Below are positions 9,373 to 17,820 of a stretch of 64,000 bases of DNA, one piece after another; position 1 is the stretch's first letter; the number at the start of each line of letters is the position of its first letter. The translations under genes were made by a program, and so were the position numbers. Origin of the DNA: Pseudomonas svalbardensis (GTDB taxonomy: Bacteria > Pseudomonadota > Gammaproteobacteria > Pseudomonadales > Pseudomonadaceae); contig NZ_CP125619.1 in the NCBI RefSeq assembly GCF_030053115.1, forward strand, positions 559,001-623,000, written 5' to 3'. The notes below the pieces were generated by a model. The model was not told where the DNA came from and did not search any database. It saw nothing but the letters and a program-made list of their open reading frames with translations.

Positions 9373-11151
9373 TCAAAGCGTTTTCCACAACGAATCAAAA
9401 TCCTCCTCAGCGCCGCTCACCGCGGCGTTGTCGTTTCTGACTGCTTCCAGTGGACGGTAGGCGAACTGATTAAAGCTGTTGGTGCTCGCCACCTGCCGCT
9501 CCAGCCCGACCCGGCGTTCCTCGCCGTGGGTATTGATCATGACCTTGTTGCCCTCCTGAAAGGGCAGGCGCGGTGCGAGCAGAGTGGCCGGCAGGTCGAT
9601 GGCGCTGATTTGCGGCAGCAACAGACCGCGAAGGTATTGGCTGTGGTCATCACGGGTGCGCACCAGTTGCAGGCCGCAAGGCTCGGCGAAGGGGGCAACC
9701 TGCTCGATGCCCATCTGCGTGCCACCGCCGCGCACCTGGCGGATCCAGCGCACCACCGCGATGCTCCAGCCCTGACTGGCAGAATCCTCGATACCGACCA
9801 TCTCACCCGCCTGTAACTCGGCCGGTACAGCGCCAGGCCAGGCCAGGCAGTAACCGCCGGGGCTGTGATTGACTACTGACAGGACATGGGTCGGGAAGTG
9901 CTGATTGCGGTCGGATGCTTCGTGGCTGTCGTCATTCTGAAGCTGCGGGTATTCGATCTCTTCGTAGGGCAATAGAGCGTCTGCATTGACTTGGGGGGCG
10001 GCGTCGAAGGCCTGGTGCCATTGGTCCTTTTCCCGGCCGGACGCCGACGTTACCGAAAATTGTGCAGGCCGGGCGCCGTGGTTTTTCAGGATGTCGCTGA
10101 ATGAGCGTTGCCCACCCAGATAAAAGTGCAGCGCGCTCATGCCTATGCACAGGGTCAACGTGCCTTGGCCGACGGTGCGCTGGAAACTGCGCTCGGCAGT
10201 CTGGCCCCAGGCGGCATGAAGGTGTTGCAACGTATCCAGGCTTAACCCTGCTGGCACGGGCAGCGGTGATGAACTGTCATTTTTTTGCAAATGAGCTTCA
10301 ATCGCCGCGACCAACGGCTGCGGATCAATCCCCAATAAGCTCTCTTGCTGCTCGGCCCGGAACTTGGTGCGGTAACGCGGTCCGGTGTCGAGGTCTGGCA
10401 CGACGGCAAACAGCCCGGTGGCCGGTTTGTCGGGTTGCAGCTTGATCCATTGGCTCCAGGGCTCCAGCACCTCGGCTACCCGGGCAATCTGGTGCTGGCG
10501 CAGTTGGTTGCAGCGTGAGGCGCCCAGCAGCAAGGCGACCACGTAAGTCTGTTCGATACTCAGGTTTTGCGTCTGGCTGGCCAGCTCATCGCGCAGGCTC
10601 GTGTGCTGGAGCCGGTGCGCGCAGGCGATCCGGTAAAGCTGATGCAGCTCCAGCCACAAGCCTTCCGGCACCGGGCAATAGAGTTTGGTAGCGCGAATCA
10701 GCGGCCCGTTCAGGCAATGGATCGCCCGTTGCAGCGCCTGGGTCAGCAGCGGCGCACGGTCCTTGCTGAACTTCGGTGTGATGCGCACGACAATCTGTTT
10801 ATAACCAATGGCCAAGTGACTTTGCAGCGCCTGGCAGAGGTTGGCGATCTTGCGCGAACGCTCCTCGAGGACAATCGACTGATGCAGGAAATGCTGCTCA
10901 AGGTGTTTGCAGACGTAATACACCTCGGGCCGCAGCAGTTCGAGCAATTGCAGGCGATTGTCGCTGGGCGTGAGCAGCTGGTTGAGTTCGCTCAAGCCTT
11001 GATACAGCTGACGAGCGGTTTCGCCGATGTTGGCTTTGGGTAGATTGGCGATCCAGCGCTTGAGATCACGCGGGGTGGCTTCACAGAACGACAGGCGCAA
11101 CTGCGTCGGGATCGGGGCGCGTAGCAGGAGGTGGGGGCTGGTCTCATTCAT
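9373..11151 (-). CDS. PilZ-like domain protein, candidate cyclic-di-GMP effector
   Basis: The long N-terminal part of this 592-residue protein (about 1-400) is mostly helical and not recognisable to me. From about residue 430 a beta-rich stretch (HVLSVVNHSPGGYCLAWPG, then GEMVGIED, SIAVVRWIRQ, TQMGIEQVAP) follows the PilZ pattern, including an NxSxxG element. The usual upstream RxxxR is degenerate, so cyclic-di-GMP binding is not assured. The ATG at 11151 is preferred over a TTG at 11169; GGAG lies 12 bases before it. It matches the position of PA4958. In P. aeruginosa fimX sits between this gene and serB, and it is missing here. Confidence 0.65.
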   Translation of the reverse strand: MNETSPHLLLRAPIPTQLRLSFCEATPRDLKRWIANLPKANIGETARQLYQGLSELNQLLTPSDNRLQLLELLRPEVYYVCKHLEQHFLHQSIVLEERSRKIANLCQALQSHLAIGYKQIVVRITPKFSKDRAPLLTQALQRAIHCLNGPLIRATKLYCPVPEGLWLELHQLYRIACAHRLQHTSLRDELASQTQNLSIEQTYVVALLLGASRCNQLRQHQIARVAEVLEPWSQWIKLQPDKPATGLFAVVPDLDTGPRYRTKFRAEQQESLLGIDPQPLVAAIEAHLQKNDSSSPLPVPAGLSLDTLQHLHAAWGQTAERSFQRTVGQGTLTLCIGMSALHFYLGGQRSFSDILKNHGARPAQFSVTSASGREKDQWHQAFDAAPQVNADALLPYEEIEYPQLQNDDSHEASDRNQHFPTHVLSVVNHSPGGYCLAWPGAVPAELQAGEMVGIEDSASQGWSIAVVRWIRQVRGGGTQMGIEQVAPFAEPCGLQLVRTRDDHSQYLRGLLLPQISAIDLPATLLAPRLPFQEGNKVMINTHGEERRVGLERQVASTNSFNQFAYRPLEAVRNDNAAVSGAEEDFDSLWKTL

Positions 11152-11265
11152 GCCGTGGAAAAACTCCAACCGGTAAATGGGCAGTGAATGACCTGACTGT
11201 AGCAGCTATGGGTTTCTACCGTTTGTCTGTCAGTCGAGTGCCCTCCGGGCGTACTACTAATCTGA

Positions 11266-11279
11266 CAGTCGTGCGACTG
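11266..11279. promoter_or_regulatory. Palindrome upstream of the lectin gene (candidate operator)
   Basis: CAGTCG-TG-CGACTG is a perfect 6+6 palindrome 72 bases before the lectin start. A second hairpin (CCTGCTGCCTACGCAGGGCAGG region, about 11300-11321) lies in the presumed leader. Either may control lectin expression, but I cannot name a regulator. Confidence 0.3.
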
Positions 11280-11350
11280 GAAACGCAAAGTCGTATGGCC
11301 TGCTGCCTACGCAGGGCAGGTCTCTTTGTAACTTCAAGGAGATGAAGTTT

Positions 11351-11752
11351 ATGTCTAGATATGTAGTGGCAAATCAATGGGGCGGTAGTTCGGCACCTTG
11401 GCATCCGGGCGGAGACTGGACGCTAGGCGCGCGGGACAACCAGAACGTTGTCGCGATCGAGATCAAATCGGGCGATGGCGGGAAGAGTTTCACCGGCACC
11501 ATGACGTATGCGGGTGAAGGTCCCATTGGCTTCAAGGCTCAGCGCACGGGCCAGAACCAGTACAACGTTGAAAATCAGTGGGGCGGCAACGATGCCCCGT
11601 GGCATCCGGGTGGCAAATGGGTCATCGGAGGCCGGGATAATCAGAACGTTGTGGCGTTGAGCGTGACCTCCAGTGATGGAGGGAAAAACCTCAGTGGCAC
11701 CAATACCTACGCCAACGAAGGGCCGATCGGCTTCCGTGGACAGATAGAGTAG
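11351..11752 (+). CDS. OAA-family high-mannose-binding lectin (P. fluorescens agglutinin type)
   Basis: The protein consists of two near-identical repeats of about 67 residues, each with NQWGG-x2-APWHPGG, GxRDNQNVVA and GPIGF (tryptophans at 10, 17, 77 and 84). This is the architecture of Oscillatoria agardhii agglutinin and of the Pf0-1 lectin PFA/PFL, which bind branched high-mannose glycans. At 133 residues it has the length of PFL. The start is the ATG at 11351, nine bases after AAGGAG (11336-11341); the ATG at 11342 abuts the site and is unlikely. No signal peptide is present, as in PFL. The biological target in the bacterium is unknown. Confidence 0.93.
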   Translation: MSRYVVANQWGGSSAPWHPGGDWTLGARDNQNVVAIEIKSGDGGKSFTGTMTYAGEGPIGFKAQRTGQNQYNVENQWGGNDAPWHPGGKWVIGGRDNQNVVALSVTSSDGGKNLSGTNTYANEGPIGFRGQIE

Positions 11753-11768
11753 CGGCACCACCGAAATG

Positions 11769-11800
11769 TCCGACCCCGCGAAGACGTTCGCGGGGTCGGA
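11769..11800. terminator. Strong stem-loop between lectin and psd
   Basis: A perfect 14-bp stem (TCCGACCCCGCGAA at 11769-11782 and its complement at 11787-11800) with a GACG loop separates two convergent genes. No T-run follows on either side, so termination may need Rho; the structure could also protect mRNA 3' ends. Confidence 0.6.
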
Positions 11801-11807
11801 TCAGCGA

Positions 11808-12668
11808 TCAGGCTTTTGCCAGGCCCATACCCTGGCCCATTTGTACCGGCGAACCGGCCGCCAGTTCTTCAGCCCACTGCACTTGATCAGGCCCGAACAG
11901 CACGACAGCGGTCGAACCCAGTTTGAACCGACCCAGCTCTGCACCTTTCTCCAAATGGATCGGCGCACGGGCAGCTTCGTCGTAGCGGAAGGTTTTCAGC
12001 TCGCGTTTAGGCGGCGTGACCAACCCGGCCCAAACGGTTTCGATCGACGCAACGATCATCGCCCCCACCAGCACCACGGCCATCGGCCCGCGCTCGGTGT
12101 CGAAAATGCACGCCACACGCTCGTTGCGGGCGAACAGTTCCGGAACGTTTTCGGCGGTGGTCTGGTTGACCGAGAAGATCCGGCCCGGGATGTAGACCAT
12201 TTCGCGCAGGGTGCCAGCCAGCGGCATGTGCACGCGGTGGTAGTCCTTCGGCGACAGATAAATAGTCGCGAAATCACCGCCCATGAACGGCGCCGCGTTG
12301 GCAGCGTCGCCGCCCAGCAATTCCAGCACGCTGAAGCTGTGGCCCTTGGCCTGGAACACGCGACCGTGTTCGATCGGGCCGAGTTGGCTGACCGCACCGT
12401 CGGCCGGGCTGAGGATCGCGCCTGGCGTCTCGTCCAGCGGGCGAGCGCCGTCCTTCAAGGCGCGAGTGAAGAATGCATTGAAGTGCTCGTAGGCCGTCAG
12501 GTCTTCAACGAGCGCCTGCGACATGTCCACCTGATAACGCTTGGCGAACCAGGCGGTGAAGGCATTCTTGAACCAGCGCACGCGGCATTCGGCAATGCAG
12601 CCGGCCAGTCGCGACAACAGGTGATGGGGCAGCAGGTATTGGCTGAGGATAAACAAACGCTTATTCAT
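11808..12668 (-). CDS. psd: Phosphatidylserine decarboxylase proenzyme
   Basis: Psd decarboxylates phosphatidylserine to phosphatidylethanolamine at the inner membrane. The 286-residue proenzyme contains the self-cleavage motif LGST (residues 250-253). The chain splits before Ser252, which becomes the pyruvoyl prosthetic group of the small alpha subunit. The proton-relay histidines lie in GHSF and YHRVHMPL. The start is [10 protein letters not shown], with AAGGA eight bases upstream. It is transcribed with rhdA, which ends 18 bases before this start. The same psd-rhdA pairing is found in P. aeruginosa (PA4957-PA4956). Confidence 0.97.
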   Translation of the reverse strand: MNKRLFILSQYLLPHHLLSRLAGCIAECRVRWFKNAFTAWFAKRYQVDMSQALVEDLTAYEHFNAFFTRALKDGARPLDETPGAILSPADGAVSQLGPIEHGRVFQAKGHSFSVLELLGGDAANAAPFMGGDFATIYLSPKDYHRVHMPLAGTLREMVYIPGRIFSVNQTTAENVPELFARNERVACIFDTERGPMAVVLVGAMIVASIETVWAGLVTPPKRELKTFRYDEAARAPIHLEKGAELGRFKLGSTAVVLFGPDQVQWAEELAAGSPVQMGQGMGLAKA

Positions 12669-12686
12669 TAACTGTCCTTAAAAACC

Positions 12687-13502
12687 TTAAATCTCTACGG
12701 GCGTATCGGGGTGGTTGCCCCATTCGCCCCAGGAACCGGCGTAGCCTTTGACCCGCGGATAACCGAGGGATTTGGCCACCAGATAGGTGAAGCCAGAACG
12801 ATGGTGAGTCTGGCAGTGGGTAATCACTTCTTTGTCTTTGCTGATCCCGAGTTTTTCCAGGATCTGCGGCATGTCGGTGCGGATGCGCAGGTGGCGCGAC
12901 TGATCCATGCCCGCGGTCCATTCGAAATTGACCGCGCCGGGAATGTGCCCGGCCTTGGCCGCCAGGACTTTCTCGCCGGAGTACTCCAGCGGCCCGCGTG
13001 CGTCCCAGATTGCCAGGTCGGCGGCACCGAGACGGCTTTGCAGGTATTCGCGGGTGGCAGTGGGTTCGTCGTGCAGGGTCAACGCAACCGGGCCGCCGAC
13101 CGGAGCCGGGATCTGGATCGACATGGGCAAACCTTCTGCCAGCCAGGCCTTCAGGCCGCCGTCGACATAGTGGTACTTGCTGTGGCCGATGACATCCAGC
13201 AGCCAGATAAAGCGCCCGGCCCAACCGCCGCCCTCGTCGTCATAGACCACGTAGACCGCGTCTTTGTTGTGCCCCAGTTCACCGAACAACGCTTCGAGTG
13301 CCGCTTGCGGCGGCATCAGTCCCGGCGCAGGCGCCTGACCGAGTTGCGTGCGTTTCGGATCGACAAAACGCGCACCGGGGATATGCCCTTCGGCATAGCG
13401 GGCGCTGCTGGTCAGGTCCACCAGAATCAGTTCGCGGGCGTCGAGACGAGCGAGCAAATCGCTCGGCTCGATCACCAGCGGCAAGCCAGAGAAGTCAGGC
13501 AT
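12687..13502 (-). CDS. rhdA: Thiosulfate:cyanide sulfurtransferase (rhodanese) RhdA
   Basis: This is a 271-residue tandem rhodanese with an inactive N-terminal domain (about 10-125) and a catalytic C-terminal domain (about 150-271). The active-site loop is Cys230-Gln-Thr-His-His-Arg-Ser, the same loop and numbering known for Azotobacter vinelandii RhdA. It moves sulfane sulfur from thiosulfate to cyanide or other acceptors and has been linked to iron-sulfur cluster upkeep. The start MPDFSGLPL is preferred over an in-frame codon six residues upstream because GGAGA lies eight bases before it. It lies directly upstream of psd on the same strand. Confidence 0.95.
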   Translation of the reverse strand: MPDFSGLPLVIEPSDLLARLDARELILVDLTSSARYAEGHIPGARFVDPKRTQLGQAPAPGLMPPQAALEALFGELGHNKDAVYVVYDDEGGGWAGRFIWLLDVIGHSKYHYVDGGLKAWLAEGLPMSIQIPAPVGGPVALTLHDEPTATREYLQSRLGAADLAIWDARGPLEYSGEKVLAAKAGHIPGAVNFEWTAGMDQSRHLRIRTDMPQILEKLGISKDKEVITHCQTHHRSGFTYLVAKSLGYPRVKGYAGSWGEWGNHPDTPVEI

Positions 13503-13544
13503 GTGAGGTCTCCAGAACACAAAGGGGAGGATTGTATAGCAGCG

Positions 13545-15083
13545 TCATTGGCCGCGGTGACTAAAGCTGTGCAGGGCTTTCTCGATGCACTGCGCGGTTT
13601 TGCCGAAGGCTTGCACGGTGATTTCCGAGAACGGCCCGCCGCCCTGATCCGCCACCACAATCATGATCACCCGACCATTATTGACCAGTGAGCGCAACAG
13701 CAAGTGTTCACCGCCGAACTGTGAGCGCAGGCTGGCCGGCAACAGGGCTGAGAATTGTGCGTTGTTGGCCGGCGTCAGGCGCACTTGGGCTTGTTGCGAG
13801 AGCAGGCGTTGCAGCACGGTGCTCTGGCTGACGACGAAGTTCAGACCGGCCACTTCTTTTGGCAGCCCGGCCGTCTGGTGCACCCGCAGATTGTCATGGG
13901 TGCGGTCGGCCATCAGGATCATCACCCGACGCATGCCGCACGCGACCAAAGCGTCCCGGGCAGAGGTGGTCAAGTGCATGGCATTGGTGAAGCGACTCGG
14001 CTCAACCAGCAACTCGGCACACTGTCTGCGCCATTTCGCCAGGTCTTCGGCAGTCGGTGCCGGGGCTGGCAGCAATCCGGCGTGAACGCGGTTCATGCCC
14101 CACGGCCAGATCAGTGAAACGGCCGGGTGCCAAAGGTCTGGCATGGCGTGATGGCGGGCGCTGTTGGCGGCCTGTTGGTGCAACTGCTGCTGCACTTCGT
14201 CCATCGGCATTTGCAGGTAAAGGCTGGTCAGGTACTGCCAGCGTTCACTGTGCGGACTGTCCCAGGCCTGTTGCGCCGACAGCGCCAGACCGTTGGCCAG
14301 CAGCACCGTATTGGCCGGTTGATTGAGCCAGCGGCGCAGGGTCGGATCGTCATCGAGGCGGTTCTGTTGGCGCAATGGATGATCGCTGTCGCGCGCGATG
14401 CGCAGCACTTTCACCAGCTCACGTTGCTCGTTGAGCAGCAGCCGATAACCCTGTTGCACCCAGATTGGCAGGCGCCAGATGTCCACGAGCGCCAGGCAGA
14501 TGTCCAGCAGGCGCGCGCCGAACAATTGCTTTTCGACTTTGCGCGCTGACTCGCCTTTGTGGATGACCCGCAGCTCCCACTCTTCGAGCAGCTGCGGATG
14601 GGTCAACGCCATCGGCCAGAGCGGCGAGAGAAACAGCAGGCTGCCCCAGTGGATGTCCTGCCACAGCCGCGCCAGGCGACTGGCGAAAAAACCGTTGGCC
14701 TGTTGGGTCGCGTGCTGGCTGATCAGCTGCAGCTGACGCAGGGCGATCGGGATCTCCGATTGCGGCTGGGCAGGCAGGCGGGCTAGCAGTTCTTCGGTGC
14801 GCTTCAAACCGAGGCGATTGATCGCCACCTCAAGGTTCTCCGCAGGCTCGGTCATGCTGCCATGGGTGTGGCGATTGGCTTCGCGAATCACGCTCAGCGC
14901 CAGCGCCGGGCTGTCCTGTATCAGTTCGGCGATATCGCGCAGGGAGCTGCGACTGTTGGCGATGGCTTTGCAGACACGGTCATGACTGACTTGCGGAACC
15001 GGCAGGCGCACGCCATCGAGAAGCTTGACCCAGCCTTCGAGAGTGGTCGGTTTTGGAATTGGAACGTTCGTTTCGTTAGCCAT
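13545..15083 (-). CDS. HDOD-domain signalling protein
   Basis: Residues about 18-200 of this 512-residue protein carry an HDOD domain, an HD-like helical bundle without the metal ligands. It is recognisable from LPVPQVSHDRVCKAIAN, LRDIAELIQDSPALALSVIREAN and NLEVAINRLGLKRTEELL. The C-terminal third (about 360-512) has a GAF-like appearance (VACGMRRVMILMADR, NGRVIMIVVADQ) but the call is weak. HDOD proteins typically act in bacterial signalling without known enzymatic activity. The gene is divergent from motA and matches the PA4955 position, so a motility link is possible from context only. Confidence 0.75.
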   Translation of the reverse strand: MANETNVPIPKPTTLEGWVKLLDGVRLPVPQVSHDRVCKAIANSRSSLRDIAELIQDSPALALSVIREANRHTHGSMTEPAENLEVAINRLGLKRTEELLARLPAQPQSEIPIALRQLQLISQHATQQANGFFASRLARLWQDIHWGSLLFLSPLWPMALTHPQLLEEWELRVIHKGESARKVEKQLFGARLLDICLALVDIWRLPIWVQQGYRLLLNEQRELVKVLRIARDSDHPLRQQNRLDDDPTLRRWLNQPANTVLLANGLALSAQQAWDSPHSERWQYLTSLYLQMPMDEVQQQLHQQAANSARHHAMPDLWHPAVSLIWPWGMNRVHAGLLPAPAPTAEDLAKWRRQCAELLVEPSRFTNAMHLTTSARDALVACGMRRVMILMADRTHDNLRVHQTAGLPKEVAGLNFVVSQSTVLQRLLSQQAQVRLTPANNAQFSALLPASLRSQFGGEHLLLRSLVNNGRVIMIVVADQGGGPFSEITVQAFGKTAQCIEKALHSFSHRGQ

Positions 15084-15154
15084 GGTTGGACGCGATCATC
15101 GTCTGCATTACCTATGCCCGGAGCGGGCCAAATTGGCTTTTCGCCTGAACTGGC

Positions 15155-15181
15155 TATAGTCTGGCGCAGTTTTGCCGATAA
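15155..15181 (+). promoter_or_regulatory. Candidate sigma28 (FliA) promoter for motAB
   Basis: TATA (15155-15158), 15 bases, then GCCGATAA (15174-15181) fits the flagellar sigma28 pattern TAAA-N15-GCCGATAA, with a perfect -10 element and one mismatch in the -35. It lies 69 bases before the motA start. Confidence 0.55.
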
Positions 15182-15249
15182 GTAGAAGAAGAGATTTTTT
15201 AACTTCCGAATATGACCTTGAACCCGACTCAGTAAGTGCTCTCCTACCT

Positions 15250-16101
15250 ATGGCTAAAATAATCGGCATCATCGTCGTATTCGCGAGCGTGCTCGGCGGA
15301 TACGTGCTCTCCCATGGCAAAATTGCCGCCCTGATTCAGCCCTTCGAGGTGTTGATTATCGGTGGTGCGGCCCTCGGTGCATTCCTGCAGGCCAACCCCG
15401 GTTACATGACCATGCACGTGCTCAAGAAGTCCTTGGGCATGTTCAGTTCGCGCTTCAACCACACGTTCTATCTGGAAGTGCTGGGCCTGATCTACGAGAT
15501 CCTCAACAAGAGCCGTCGCGAAGGCATGATGGCCATCGAAGGCGACATCGAAGATGCCGCCGCGAGCCCGATCTTCGCCAAGTACCCGGTCGTGCTCAAA
15601 GACGAGCGCATGACCGCGTTCATCTGCGATTACCTGCGGATTATGTCCTCCGGCAACATGGCTCCCCATGAGCTTGAAGGCCTGTTCGACATGGAGCTTT
15701 ACAGCCTCAAGGAAGACCTGGAACACCCTGCCCACGCGGTGAACGGCATTGCCGACGCCATGCCGGGTTTCGGTATCGTCGCGGCGGTGCTCGGTATCGT
15801 GGTGACCATGGCCTCCCTGGGCGAAGGCGACCAGAAATCCATCGGTTTACACGTGGGTGCAGCCCTGGTCGGTACCTTCTTCGGTATTCTCGCGGCATAC
15901 GGCTTCTTCGGCCCATTGGCCACTTCCCTGGCCCACGATGCCAAGGAAGAACTCAACGTCTACGAAGCCATCAAGGCCTCGCTGGTCGCTTCGGCCTCCG
16001 GCATGCCGCCATCGCTGGCGGTAGAGTTCGGCCGCAAGGTTCTGTACCCGGCGCACCGTCCTAGCTTTGCTGAGCTGGAACAAGCGGTTCGCGGTCGCTA
16101 A
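15250..16101 (+). CDS. motA: Flagellar motor stator protein MotA
   Basis: MotA and MotB form the proton channel and torque-generating stator of the flagellar motor. The 283-residue protein starts MAKIIGIIVVFASVLGG. A longer in-frame start at 15172 would add 26 polar residues in front of the first membrane segment and is rejected. Four membrane segments are visible (about 4-21, 30-50, 170-190 and 200-220), with the cytoplasmic loop between segments 2 and 3 and the conserved prolines in PGFGIVAAVLGIV. It sits four bases before motB. The start lacks a strong ribosome site. Confidence 0.96.
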   Translation: MAKIIGIIVVFASVLGGYVLSHGKIAALIQPFEVLIIGGAALGAFLQANPGYMTMHVLKKSLGMFSSRFNHTFYLEVLGLIYEILNKSRREGMMAIEGDIEDAAASPIFAKYPVVLKDERMTAFICDYLRIMSSGNMAPHELEGLFDMELYSLKEDLEHPAHAVNGIADAMPGFGIVAAVLGIVVTMASLGEGDQKSIGLHVGAALVGTFFGILAAYGFFGPLATSLAHDAKEELNVYEAIKASLVASASGMPPSLAVEFGRKVLYPAHRPSFAELEQAVRGR

Positions 16102-16104
16102 GTC

Positions 16105-17133
16105 ATGGAAAATAACCAGCCGATAATCATCAAGCGCGTCAAGCGCATCGCCGGCGGGCATCACGGGGGCGCCTGGAAAATCGCCTTCGCGGACTTCGCG
16201 ACGGCGATGATGGCGTTCTTCCTGGTGCTGTGGCTGCTGTCCACCGCAACACCCGAACAGAAAATCGCCATCGCCGGTTACTTCAAGGACCCGGTCGGCT
16301 TTTCGGAAAGCGGCACGCCGTACATCATCGACCTGGGCGGCTCGCCGACCCTGGCGCCGGAGAACACCCTCAACCCCGAGGTGAAATCTCAGCCGCAGCC
16401 AGACAAGGTGACCATCGACACCGAGCAGGTTGAAGGCATGGCCGAGCAGGTCGAGAAGGAGCGTCTCGAGCTGTTGCTGCAAGAACTGCAGAACAAAGTC
16501 GAAGAGAATCCGCAACTCAAGAAATTCAAAGACCAGATCCTGTTCGAAATCACACCGGACGGTTTGCGCATCCAGATCGTGGACGCCGAAAACCGACCGA
16601 TGTTCGACTCCGGCAGTGCCCGTCTGAAGCCGTACTTCGAAGACATCCTGCTGGCCATGGCCGACACCATCAAAGCGGTGCCGAACAAGATCAGCATCAG
16701 CGGCCACACCGATGCCAAGCCGTATTCGAGCACGGGTGATTTCGGTAACTGGGAACTCTCGGCCAACCGTGCCAACGCGGCACGTCGTGCGCTGATCGCT
16801 GGCAGCTATCCGGATGCACAGGTGGCGCGGGTCGTCGGTTATGCCTCGTCGGCACTGTTCGATCGCGAGAGCCCGTTCAATCCGGTCAACCGCCGTATCG
16901 ACATCGTGGTGCTGACCAAGAAAGCCCAGCGTGCCATCGAAGGTTCGCAAGGTGCCGAACCGGCTCCAGAACCAACGCCGACTCAAGGGCAGGGCGGCCC
17001 GGGCGAAGTGCCCGCCACGCCAGCCGACCCGAACGCGTTGCCGGCAGATAAAGAGCCGTTGCCGGCACATGAGCTTCGCGAGCGTTTGAATTTGTTTGAT
17101 GCTCCGAAGCCAGCAGAACCACCGAAGCAGTGA
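16105..17133 (+). CDS. motB: Flagellar motor stator protein MotB
   Basis: This is the 342-residue partner of MotA. The single membrane segment (about residues 29-47) begins with FADFATAMMAFFLVLWLLS; Asp30 is the expected proton-carrying aspartate. The periplasmic OmpA-like peptidoglycan-binding domain spans about 170-275 and includes ISISGHTDAKPYSS and NRRIDIVVL, which anchors the stator to the cell wall. The last 60 residues are Pro/Ala/Glu-rich. A strong terminator follows immediately, so motAB form their own unit. In P. aeruginosa the next gene is rsgA; here an accessory segment is inserted. Confidence 0.96.
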   Translation: MENNQPIIIKRVKRIAGGHHGGAWKIAFADFATAMMAFFLVLWLLSTATPEQKIAIAGYFKDPVGFSESGTPYIIDLGGSPTLAPENTLNPEVKSQPQPDKVTIDTEQVEGMAEQVEKERLELLLQELQNKVEENPQLKKFKDQILFEITPDGLRIQIVDAENRPMFDSGSARLKPYFEDILLAMADTIKAVPNKISISGHTDAKPYSSTGDFGNWELSANRANAARRALIAGSYPDAQVARVVGYASSALFDRESPFNPVNRRIDIVVLTKKAQRAIEGSQGAEPAPEPTPTQGQGGPGEVPATPADPNALPADKEPLPAHELRERLNLFDAPKPAEPPKQ

Positions 17134-17138
17134 CCCGC

Positions 17139-17168
17139 AAAAAAGCCGACAGCGATGTCGGCTTTTTT
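17139..17168 (+). terminator. Rho-independent terminator after motB
   Basis: AAAAAAGCCGACA (17139-17151), a GCGA loop and TGTCGGCTTTTTT (17156-17168) make a strong stem with a T6 tail, six bases after the motB stop. Confidence 0.93.
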
Positions 17169-17367
17169 GTGCCTGCAAGAATGTATTTAGATCTACCTGA
17201 TCGCGGTAAAAATCAAGGAATGAGGGCATGTCCGAGAAAGGTGTAGGAAGTCTCCGAGACATATAAACCGGGTTTTTCTTCGCTTAAGGCTCGCCTATAG
17301 TTTGTCCGTCGCCGACGAATCGGTGATCGACTTTAGCCGGTCGTATCAGATGATGCACAAGCGCCCG

Positions 17368-17373
17368 TATAAT
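17368..17373 (+). promoter_or_regulatory. Consensus -10 element before the structured leader
   Basis: A perfect TATAAT at 17368-17373 would place the start of transcription near 17380, just before the structured leader at 17403. No good -35 hexamer is seen at 16-18 bases upstream, so an activator may be needed. The 190 bases between the motB terminator and this point contain nothing else I recognise. Confidence 0.5.
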
Positions 17374-17402
17374 CGCGGCGCTTTTTGCTGCCTGGCAACT
17401 AC

Positions 17403-17489
17403 ATGTCTATGGTGGCTGTGTGTGGGACACCTTCGGGTGTACCGGGTCATCTGTCCGGTCGGCTAAACCCGCGCACAGCTACCACCTAA
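17403..17489 (+). ncRNA. Structured leader RNA with a 28-codon upstream ORF
   Basis: An outer stem pairs GGTG-GCTGTG (17411-17420) with CACAGC-TAC-CACC (17474-17486). Inside are a UUCG-capped hairpin (GGACACC-TTCG-GGTGTACC, 17425-17443) and a competing ACCGG...CCGGT stem (17441-17459). The same bases encode a 28-residue frame beginning MSMVAVCGTPSG and ending RTATT (TAA at 17487-17489). It has no obvious ribosome site. Similar leaders before small Pseudomonas genes are familiar to me, but I cannot give an Rfam name. It could attenuate or translationally control the gene at 17543. Confidence 0.6.
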
Positions 17490-17542
17490 TTCGTTTAGCC
17501 GCGAAAGGGTGGGAGCTTCACCTATCAGATGAGATTCAAGCC

Positions 17543-17812
17543 ATGCCTAAATTCCACCCCCTCCAAGGCAACTTCAGCGTCGGCCCGACGCTGTACATCG
17601 ACACCGAAGCCCGCGCTTCCGATCTTCTTGAAACCGCCGTCCACCGACTCAAAGCCGCGCGTAATCTGCTCAACAGCGTCACCTGCCTGTGCGTGAAGGA
17701 TGCCGAAGGTCATGATCTAGAGCATTTCGCCAATGCTGCTCACATATTGATACAGGATGGCTGCGACGCCTTGGATGCGCTGGGCTGGAGGCTGGAAAAA
17801 GCAACGCGCTGA
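17543..17812 (+). CDS. Small uncharacterised protein of the DUF3077/DUF6124 kind
   Basis: The 89-residue protein MPKFHPLQGNF... contains VGPTLYIDTEARASDLLETAVHRL and a helical second half (EHFANAAHILIQDGCDALDAL). This resembles the DUF3077/DUF6124 proteins that are numerous in Pseudomonas and have no known function. The frame is open to 17420, but the ATG at 17543 gives the family-like start and the upstream part overlaps the structured leader. It has no signal peptide or membrane segment. It is convergent with the TIR-caspase cassette and separated from it by a terminator. I cannot say whether it belongs to that cassette. Confidence 0.65.
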   Translation: MPKFHPLQGNFSVGPTLYIDTEARASDLLETAVHRLKAARNLLNSVTCLCVKDAEGHDLEHFANAAHILIQDGCDALDALGWRLEKATR

Positions 17813-17820
17813 AGATCAGA

